Of a stretch of 18,193 bases of DNA, positions 1-3,950 are shown piece after piece. The notes beneath the pieces were generated by a model that did no database searches, had not been told where the DNA came from, and saw only the letters and a program-made list of their open reading frames with translations. The stretch is from CAYQLK01 sp964426075. Its GTDB lineage: Bacteria > Patescibacteriota > Microgenomatia > CAYQLK01. Position numbers and translations under genes: made by a program. The DNA is taken from contig CAYROP010000019.1 of the NCBI GenBank assembly GCA_964426075.1, positions 1-18,193 on the forward strand, read 5' to 3'. How positions within the stretch are numbered: position 1 is the first letter of the stretch; each line of letters opens with the position of its first letter.

Positions 1-184
1 TCTATTGTATAGAACAAGATATTTCCAGTCTTTTTTATTCGCATTAAAGTGAATTTTCGCTCTTAAATATTAAGGACTCTGTGTAAATAATATTTCTTTT
101 CTTTAGTAATTTATTACCAAAGACAGAAATTTGTTTCACAATTTCTATTCAGTTTTTGTTGTTCAAGCCTTTTTTGTGCCTAAA

Positions 185-191
185 AGGGAGG
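185..191 (+). promoter_or_regulatory. Shine-Dalgarno site that fixes the start at 197
   Basis: AGGGAGG, 5 nt before ATG 197. It discriminates against the upstream TTG at 131. Notable because most other genes in the window have no such site. Confidence 0.75.
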
Positions 192-196
192 TTTTT

Positions 197-562
197 ATGG
201 AAAAAGAGCATAAGAGGATTGGGGAAGAATTTTTTGACTTTAACCTTGGAGGATATCCGGATTTTGAAGTGGCGGAGTCTGGATATTTGTTTGGTGATAG
301 TGAGCTGGATTTTTTTGCTGGGGTTTTAAAAGATAGAGTAATTGATCAGATGTTAAAGAGGAGAGGTGTTAATATTCGTGCGGTTTTGAGATATTTGTCG
401 AATGAAGAGGAAATTATGACGTATTTAGGTTCGAGAGTGTTGCCTGAGGTGATTGAAGAAATTGCAAAACATTATGATTACAAGATCTCCAGACTGCCAA
501 TTGCCGAGAACGGCGGGGTGGATTTGGATAAACTAAGGCGGTTTCGCGCAGAAAGACTGTAA
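197..562 (+). CDS. Small hypothetical protein, 121 aa
   Basis: Not a family I recognise. The frame is open further upstream, to a TTG at 131, but the ATG at 197 is preferred because AGGGAGG lies 5 nt before it (185-191), one of only two clear Shine-Dalgarno sites in the window. The product is soluble, with no signal peptide or membrane helix. It is acidic and aromatic at the N-terminus (EEFFDFNLGGYPDFEV) and ends in a basic helix (LDKLRRFRAERL). The middle looks helical, with a charged stretch KRRGVNIRAVLRYLSNEEE. Downstream lies the 5S rRNA promoter at 620, so it is probably monocistronic with respect to what can be seen here. It could be a lineage-specific regulator; no function is claimed. 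Confidence 0.7.
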   Translation: MEKEHKRIGEEFFDFNLGGYPDFEVAESGYLFGDSELDFFAGVLKDRVIDQMLKRRGVNIRAVLRYLSNEEEIMTYLGSRVLPEVIEEIAKHYDYKISRLPIAENGGVDLDKLRRFRAERL

Positions 563-619
563 GAAAAGTGTGGTAGCGCTTAATGGTGTTGATTAGTTTA
601 TTTACTTTAGGGTTTCTAC

Positions 620-648
620 TTGACATTGTGGCTGTTTGAAGCTAGAAT
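620..648 (+). promoter_or_regulatory. Sigma70-type promoter of the 5S rRNA
   Basis: TTGACA at 620-625, a 17-nt spacer, then TAGAAT at 643-648. The expected transcription start, about 7 nt downstream, falls at about 655, which is the first base of 5S helix I, so the RNA would need little or no 5' trimming. This is the strongest promoter match in the window. Confidence 0.8.
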
Positions 649-654
649 TCTCGG

Positions 655-769
655 ACGGTTGTTGAAGCGGCTTGGTACCACCTGATCCCATACCGAACTC
701 AGAAGTGAAACGAGCCAGCGGTGACAATAGTTATTGCGAAAGCGATTATGAAGATAGCTCGCAGCCGTA
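655..769 (+). rRNA. rrf: 5S ribosomal RNA
   Basis: The conserved core CCGAACTCAGAAGTGAAAC (693-711) matches the bacterial 5S loop B/C region, preceded by CACCTGATCCCATA. The ends pair as helix I: ACGGTTGT (655-662) with GCAGCCGT (761-768). The length of about 115 nt is usual for bacterial 5S. The flanks are a perfect-spacing promoter (620-648) and an intrinsic terminator (779-808). There is no 23S rRNA sequence in the 650 nt upstream, where a protein gene lies instead, so this copy is a separate transcription unit and not the tail of a 16S-23S-5S operon. Ends are set by helix I pairing and could be off by 1-3 nt. Confidence 0.93.
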
Positions 770-778
770 TTAAGATTT

Positions 779-808
779 GGCCATCCCTAAAGGATGGCCT
801 TTTCTTTT
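779..808 (+). terminator. Intrinsic terminator of the 5S rRNA
   Basis: Perfect 8-bp stem GGCCATCC (779-786) / GGATGGCC (792-799), loop CTAAA, followed by TTTTCTTTT. Starts 10 nt after the end of 5S. Confidence 0.92.
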
Positions 809-857
809 GTTTTGATTCTCCAAAGTGCGTGTTCAAATACTTTGAACTACGCCTTGC

Positions 858-875
858 GCCTTGAAAACTCAAGGC
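858..875 (+). repeat. Short hairpin between the 5S unit and the next unit
   Basis: Perfect 7-bp stem GCCTTGA (858-864) / TCAAGGC (869-875), loop AAAC. A few bases later GGAGGGCTTTTTG occurs. It could be a weak second terminator behind 5S; there is no T-run directly after the stem. Confidence 0.4.
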
Positions 876-896
876 TAAAAGGAGGGCTTTTTGTTG

Positions 897-925
897 TGGT
901 CAAAATTATACAAATGACCTATAAT
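897..925 (+). promoter_or_regulatory. Putative promoter of the 994-1167 unit
   Basis: A perfect TATAAT at 920-925, with TGGTCA (4 of 6 matches to TTGACA) at 897-902, spacing 17. The expected start is about 932. This places the possible TTG start at 928 upstream of the transcript and argues for a start further in. Confidence 0.5.
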
Positions 926-993
926 ATTTGATTTTAGCTTCAAAATATGATATAACGAGGCTTAGTACATTACAAGAAAGGAATCGATCAGCT

Positions 994-1167
994 GTGGGAT
1001 GGGAGCATAGAGATGCCAAGCTTCGTAAGAGGCGCACAGCGATGAAAATCCAGGGTAGGCAATTGCTTACAGACATGCCGAATGCAGTAGCGAATACTGC
1101 TGCCAGAATTCAAAGGGAGTATCAGAACTCTCTGCCAAAAAACAAAAGGAAGGCGCGTCAGGGATGA
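994..1167 (+). CDS. Small very basic protein, 57 aa, or possibly a structured RNA
   Basis: Open frame ending at TGA 1165-1167. It can be extended to TTG 928 (79 aa), but the TATAAT at 920-925 predicts a transcript starting near 932, so I use GTG 994, which has AAAGGAA at 977-983. The product is rich in Arg/Lys (RDAKLRKRRTAMK near the start, KNKRKARQG at the end), suggesting nucleic acid binding, but I recognise no family. It has its own promoter and a clear terminator (1184-1215), so the unit is transcribed. Base composition is clearly more GC-rich than the neighbouring protein genes, and it contains hairpins (for example 1084-1100, GCAGTA/TACTGC), so a noncoding RNA is a real alternative. 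It does not show the signature motifs of tmRNA, RNase P RNA or SRP RNA. Confidence 0.42.
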   Translation: MGWEHRDAKLRKRRTAMKIQGRQLLTDMPNAVANTAARIQREYQNSLPKNKRKARQG

Positions 1168-1183
1168 TTTATTGTTTCGTATA

Positions 1184-1215
1184 CAGCCTTCTTGGTTATT
1201 CCATGAAGGCTTTTT
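1184..1215 (+). terminator. Intrinsic terminator after the small basic ORF
   Basis: AGCCTTC (1184-1190) pairs with GAAGGCT (1204-1210), with an inner TGG/CCA extension, followed by TTTTT. It sits directly against the 3' end of the opposing tRNA-Pro, separating convergent units. Confidence 0.8.
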
Positions 1216-1221
1216 TATGGT

Positions 1222-1295
1222 GTCGGGGTGGTCGGACTTGAACCGACGGCCTCGCCGTCCCGAACGACGCGCTCTACCAGCTGAGCTACACCCCG
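1222..1295 (-). tRNA. tRNA-Pro (anticodon CGG)
   Basis: Read on the minus strand: acceptor CGGGGTG pairs perfectly with CACCCCG. The D arm is GCTC-AGCTGGTA-GAGC. The anticodon stem CGTCG/CGGCG encloses the loop TTCGGGA, giving anticodon CGG, and the T arm is GTCGG-TTCAAGT-CCGAC. C at position 1 and discriminator A are normal for proline tRNAs. The bases after the discriminator are CAC, so CCA is not encoded in register and must be added by nucleotidyltransferase. Length is 74 nt. Confidence 0.95.
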
Positions 1296-1302
1296 TGTTG
1301 TA

Positions 1303-1333
1303 ATTCTAAGGAGACACCAAGGTTTCTCCTTAG
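1303..1333 (-). promoter_or_regulatory. Candidate tRNA-Pro promoter with an overlapping palindrome
   Basis: On the minus strand TAGAAT (1303-1308 in plus coordinates) ends 7 nt before the tRNA 5' end, the same -10 hexamer and spacing as in the 5S unit. No good -35 is visible. A perfect inverted repeat, CTAAGGAGA (1306-1314) and TCTCCTTAG (1325-1333), fills the spacer and overlaps the -10. It is either an operator-like site or a hairpin unrelated to the promoter. Confidence 0.4.
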
Positions 1334-1356
1334 TATTCCACTTCCTTAATAGGAAA

Positions 1357-1384
1357 ATTTGAACTGGCAGAGCCAGATTCAAAT
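1357..1384. repeat. Strong hairpin, 12 bp with one bulge
   Basis: ATTTGAA (1357-1363) + CTGGC, loop AGA, GCCAG + bulged A + TTCAAAT (1378-1384). There is no T-run after it on either strand, so it is not a plain terminator. Function unknown. Confidence 0.6.
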
Positions 1385-1416
1385 CGTATTGAAGAGAGAC
1401 AAGATTCAATTTGGAT

Positions 1417-1438
1417 AAACTTTGTCGTTTCTCCTCTC
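1417..1438 (+). repeat. Imperfect 22-nt direct repeat, copy 1
   Basis: Matches 2057-2078 at 20 of 22 positions, with the last 15 nt (GTCGTTTCTCCTCTC) identical. The copies are 640 nt apart and bracket the tRNA-Arg cluster. Similarity continues in degenerate form upstream (AAGAT-CAATT in both). Confidence 0.65.
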
Positions 1439-1456
1439 AAAAAGCTAAAGCTTTTT
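1439..1456. terminator. Terminator-like AT-rich hairpin
   Basis: AAAAAGC (1439-1445) / GCTTTTT (1450-1456), loop TAAA, symmetric on both strands. No gene clearly ends here, so this is only a shape match. Confidence 0.35.
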
Positions 1457-1796
1457 GGTTTTGGTCTTTTTCCAAGATTTGATACTGTACTGAAAACTTG
1501 AATTAAGGGGTATTGTGACTATTTTGAGGCTAAAAATCAACTATTTTGTACACATAGCCTGTAATAATTGTGGATTGTTAAGGATTTTATATCTTATAGT
1601 AAGTTGTTGTCGATTAAATAAGTAAACTAGGGTAAAATATTGAGGCTGAAACGGCATATTTGATTGAAAATCGGCTATTTGTACTTTGCTTGGTCTAAGT
1701 TAACGGTAAAAAGTTAAGGTTTTTGTAGTTTTTAAAATAGATTGCAGGTTCGGTGGTGACTGGATATCAGCACTTTCGTTTCACTTCAGTCTGATT
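1457..1796. other. Gene-free stretch with a degenerate internal repeat
   Basis: No ORF or RNA gene is seen. Two loosely similar blocks occur: TTGAGGCT followed by AAAATC-aa-CTATTTTGTAC (about 1524-1551), and TTGAGGCT followed further on by AAAATC-gg-CTATTTGTAC (about 1640-1684). A third TTTTTGAGGCTAA occurs at 2955, in front of the SurA-like gene. These could be old duplications of a promoter or leader segment; the evidence is weak. Confidence 0.3.
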
Positions 1797-1812
1797 TCCA
1801 CTGAGCTACAAG
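1797..1812 (-). repeat. Partial 5' copy of tRNA-Arg, inverted
   Basis: On the minus strand it reads CTTGTAGCTCAGTGGA, 16 of 16 identical to bases 4-19 of the tRNA-Arg at 1930-2002. What follows on that strand does not fold into the rest of a tRNA. With the direct partial copy (1850-1865) it forms a perfect 16-bp inverted repeat separated by 37 nt. Confidence 0.85.
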
Positions 1813-1846
1813 AACAAAACAATTTATATAATTAAGTTGTAGTTTT

Positions 1847-1865
1847 GCCCTTGTAGCTCAGTGGA
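1847..1865 (+). repeat. Partial 5' copy of tRNA-Arg, direct
   Basis: The first 19 bases of tRNA-Arg (GCCCTTGTAGCTCAGTGGA) are repeated exactly. The sequence then leaves the tRNA and continues as a 13-bp hairpin (1860-1872 with 1878-1890, loop TTAGG, one G-U pair) that uses AGTGGA of the tRNA piece as the base of its stem. It cannot be a functional tRNA, since no anticodon arm, T arm or acceptor 3' strand follows. Confidence 0.85.
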
Positions 1866-1901
1866 GAAGATTTTAGGAATCTTTTCCACTTCGTACAATT
1901 T

Positions 1902-1930
1902 CTTGATTTATTGAGAAATTTTAAATCAAG
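1902..1930 (+). repeat. Hairpin immediately upstream of tRNA-Arg
   Basis: CTTGATTTA (1902-1910) / TAAATCAAG (1922-1930), 11-nt loop. The final G is base 1 of tRNA-Arg. A TACAAT at 1894-1899 could be the -10 of the tRNA, which would put this hairpin in the 5' leader removed by RNase P. No convincing -35 is present. Confidence 0.5.
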
Positions 1931-2002
1931 CCCTTGTAGCTCAGTGGATAGAGCACGCCCGTCCTAAGGGTGGTGTCGGGAGTTCGATTCTCTCCAAGGG
2001 CA
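1930..2002 (+). tRNA. tRNA-Arg (anticodon CCT)
   Basis: Acceptor GCCCTTG pairs with CAAGGGC. The D arm is GCTC-AGTGGATA-GAGC. The anticodon stem CGCCC/GGGTG (one G-U) encloses the loop GTCCTAA, giving anticodon CCT, which reads AGG, a codon used often in this window. The T arm is GGGAG-TTCGATT-CTCTC. The discriminator is A2002 and CCA is not encoded. Length is 73 nt. Two truncated copies of its 5' end lie 70-130 nt upstream. Confidence 0.96.
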
Positions 2003-2003
2003 C

Positions 2004-2030
2004 TCGTCGAAACGGACTGCGTTTCGACGA
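2004..2030. repeat. Perfect 11-bp hairpin just after tRNA-Arg
   Basis: TCGTCGAAACG (2004-2014) / CGTTTCGACGA (2020-2030), loop GACTG. A second 7-bp hairpin, TTGATCT/AGATCAA (2032-2048), follows directly. Neither has a T-run, so these may be processing or transcript-end structures. Confidence 0.65.
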
Positions 2031-2056
2031 CTTGATCTGAAAGATCAATTCGTCAA

Positions 2057-2078
2057 ACACTTCGTCGTTTCTCCTCTC
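2057..2078 (+). repeat. Imperfect 22-nt direct repeat, copy 2
   Basis: Partner of 1417-1438 (20/22 identical). It lies between the post-tRNA hairpins and the CCCC/GGGG hairpin at 2078-2101. Confidence 0.65.
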
Positions 2079-2101
2079 CCCATTTTGTAATCAAAACGGG
2101 G
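2078..2101. repeat. 10-bp hairpin upstream of the sortase gene
   Basis: CCCCATTTTG (2078-2087) / CAAAACGGGG (2092-2101) with one A-C mismatch and loop TAAT. It ends 10 nt before the proposed -35 of the sortase promoter. It could insulate the sortase operon from tRNA transcription; there is no T-run, so the terminator role is uncertain. Confidence 0.55.
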
Positions 2102-2110
2102 ACCCCAATT

Positions 2111-2140
2111 TTGGCTACTTAGTTATTTTTGACTTAGAAT
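2111..2140 (+). promoter_or_regulatory. Putative promoter of the surface operon, probably leaderless
   Basis: TTGGCT (2111-2116), 18-nt spacer, TAGAAT (2135-2140). The start would be near 2147-2149, directly at the sortase ATG, and there is no Shine-Dalgarno site, which fits a leaderless mRNA. The same TAGAAT hexamer is used by the 5S and possibly the tRNA-Pro promoters. Confidence 0.5.
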
Positions 2141-2148
2141 AGATAAAT

Positions 2149-2907
2149 ATGGCGAGCACTAAGAGAAGAAAAGATTATTTTGTCACTGTTTGGGTAAGAA
2201 CTTTGGGCAATTTTTTGATTTTGGGTTCTGTAATTACACTTGTAATTACTTTTTGGCCAATATTATCTGCTGAAGTTAAGTACAGGTTTGATGGTGTATT
2301 AGGGGTAAGATTTGGTGTTAGTGATGATAGTTCAGTAGAAGCTGAAGATGTTGTTGATACTGAGATAAATCCAACGCCAGAGGTTGGGTTTGGAGATTTA
2401 ATTGATGATGATTCAGCGACAACATTTTCTGCAATTGTGCCGAAGTCGACAAAGTTTGGTGTGGTTGTTGAAAAAATTGGCGCAAACTCAACGATTATGC
2501 CAAATATTGACCCTTCGAGTAGAACAGAGTACGAAAAAGCACTTAAACAGGGAATAGCCCACGCTAAAGGTAGTGTTTATCCAGGCCAAAAAGGGGTATC
2601 GTTCTTGTTTTCTCACTCAACGCAAAATGTTTGGGATGTGCCTAGATATAACGCGGTTTTTTATTTATTAAGAGAGTTGGAGGTGGGTGACAGAATAATT
2701 ACGTATTTTAATGATGTTAGGTATGACTATATTGTTGATGACAAGGTTGTAGTTGATGCCAATGACACAAGCTATTACAATCTCGAGACTCAAGAGCCAT
2801 TACTAATTATGCAAACTTGTGATCCTCCAGGCACGACTTGGAAGAGGCTACTTGTAATTGCAAAACTAGCTAATCCGGATGGAGCAAAGGTTCCAGAAAG
2901 ATTGTAA
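2149..2907 (+). CDS. Sortase family transpeptidase, membrane anchored
   Basis: Product of 252 aa with a short basic cytoplasmic N-terminus (TKRRK), one membrane helix (about residues 18-40), an acidic spacer (55-90) and a C-terminal sortase domain. The catalytic residues are visible: His156 in SFLFSHST, Cys224 in LLIMQTCDPPGT, and Arg233 in WKRLLVIAKL, together with the usual GIAHAKGSVYPGQKG strand before the His. The TCxPxGTxxxR arrangement is closest to class D/E-like sortases; the class is inference. Sortases cleave a sorting motif and transfer the protein to an amine on the cell surface. It is first in a same-strand cluster with two very large secreted proteins, so these are the expected clients, yet neither carries an LPXTG-hydrophobic-basic tail. 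ATG 2149 is the natural start: no Shine-Dalgarno, with a promoter directly upstream. Confidence 0.93.
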   Translation: MASTKRRKDYFVTVWVRTLGNFLILGSVITLVITFWPILSAEVKYRFDGVLGVRFGVSDDSSVEAEDVVDTEINPTPEVGFGDLIDDDSATTFSAIVPKSTKFGVVVEKIGANSTIMPNIDPSSRTEYEKALKQGIAHAKGSVYPGQKGVSFLFSHSTQNVWDVPRYNAVFYLLRELEVGDRIITYFNDVRYDYIVDDKVVVDANDTSYYNLETQEPLLIMQTCDPPGTTWKRLLVIAKLANPDGAKVPERL

Positions 2908-2975
2908 ATTGCGATAAAAAATCAAAATATTTCAATTTAGATTTCTTAGGTGCATTTTTGAGGCTAATCATTCAA

Positions 2976-3002
2976 TTGACGAAAGTTGCACATTTGTATA
3001 AC
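2976..3002 (+). promoter_or_regulatory. Possible internal promoter before the SurA-like gene
   Basis: TTGACG (2976-2981) and TATAAC (2997-3002), but the 15-nt spacer is short. If used, transcription would start about 5 nt before ATG 3015 and exclude the TTG at 2958. Confidence 0.35.
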
Positions 3003-3014
3003 CTTAATATAGGT

Positions 3015-3950
3015 ATGCAGGATCTGCCCGTTCTAGATAATTCTGAAGAAACCTCCGCACAAAAAGAGGATGTTTCGGTTGTTAGCCGTTCGAATCGGAA
3101 TTTTTTGTTGATTCCGGTTTTTTTTATAGGTGTAATTATCATTTTTATTCTAGTTTTTCTTAAATTTGGTGTTTTTTCAGGTGATAAGGTTGTAACTCAA
3201 GTAGGAGATAAACAGATAACAGAGTCTGATTTAACAGAGCAAGAAGAGAGACTATTGGGTTATTACAAGGGTAGTTTGTCTCAGGAACAGATTAAGAAGA
3301 TATCAGACGGCAGAAAGGCTGTTGCCTTGTACGCTTCTCAGAATGGTATTTCGGTTAGTGATGCAGATGTTCAAGCCAAAAAGGATGAACTTTTTAAAGC
3401 AATTGGCCGTGATATGGTTATGAAAGATATTGCGGTTTACGGGTGGGACGAAGAAGGTTGGGTAGAGGTTTTGTGGTGGCAAATTCTAAGAGAGAAGATT
3501 TTGGCAAGTTTTGATGCGTACCGAGTTGGTGAATATATTTCTGCCAGATGGGATTCTTATTCTCCTGTATTGGATGAGGCAAACGCAAATATTAAATCTC
3601 CTGCGGCTAAGAAATATTTAGAATCAATTCGAGCTAAAGTTGTAACCGGAGAGGTTAAGTTGTCCGATGTCTACAAAAATTTTGATGTGAAAGTTGAGCC
3701 AGGATTTGCAAGTGATCAAAAATATTATCTTCAATACAGAGGTGTTAACGCGGAAGGTGAGTACTTTAAGTTCAAGATTACTCCTCAAGCAGCAGGGGCA
3801 CAGGTATTGTCAAAGTTAAAATTTAAAGAAGTGAGCGAGGTCAGTTGTGATTTGGCAGCATGTTATTTTTACAATATCGTTTCTGGTTCTGACGGGGTCA
3901 CTGAAAATGAAAGTGTTAAAAGTTTTTTGAATGGAGATTATTTAATTTAA
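3015..3950 (+). CDS. Membrane-anchored SurA-N-like protein
   Basis: From ATG 3015 the protein has 311 aa. A start at TTG 2958 would add 19 residues, but that segment looks like a promoter and has no ribosome site. It has a short cytoplasmic N-terminus, one strong membrane helix (about 29-52, FFIGVIIIFILVFLKFGVF), then a periplasmic/extracellular part. Residues 56-125 resemble the SurA/PrsA N-terminal chaperone fold: a VVTQVGDKQITESDL strand-turn-helix, then helices including GISVSDADV. No parvulin (PpiC) domain is evident; the C-terminal 150 aa have no motif I know. In known families such proteins help fold exported proteins. Its position after the sortase, and abutting the 995-aa surface protein (stop TAA then ATG with no gap), suggests a dedicated folding or assembly factor. 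That role is inference. Confidence 0.75.
   Translation: MQDLPVLDNSEETSAQKEDVSVVSRSNRNFLLIPVFFIGVIIIFILVFLKFGVFSGDKVVTQVGDKQITESDLTEQEERLLGYYKGSLSQEQIKKISDGRKAVALYASQNGISVSDADVQAKKDELFKAIGRDMVMKDIAVYGWDEEGWVEVLWWQILREKILASFDAYRVGEYISARWDSYSPVLDEANANIKSPAAKKYLESIRAKVVTGEVKLSDVYKNFDVKVEPGFASDQKYYLQYRGVNAEGEYFKFKITPQAAGAQVLSKLKFKEVSEVSCDLAACYFYNIVSGSDGVTENESVKSFLNGDYLI

Noticed and set aside
131..196. N-terminal extension of the first CDS from TTG 131
   Set aside because: AGGGAGG sits 5 nt before ATG 197, and the extension encodes an unremarkable hydrophobic stretch with no ribosome site.
414..626. Minus-strand 70-aa ORF opposite the first CDS
   Set aside because: It overlaps a better-supported gene on the other strand and has no ribosome site or recognisable product.
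932..1215. tmRNA, RNase P RNA or SRP RNA at the small transcription unit
   Set aside because: No tag-peptide ORF, no RNase P GAGGAAAGTCC-type core and no SRP domain IV loop motif could be found.
1215..1409. Minus-strand 64-aa ORF containing GVAQLVERV
   Set aside because: This is the well-known artefact of translating a tRNA; it overlaps tRNA-Pro(CGG).
1847..1929. A second complete tRNA gene starting at 1847
   Set aside because: Only the first 19 bases match; no anticodon arm, T arm or 3' acceptor strand follows.
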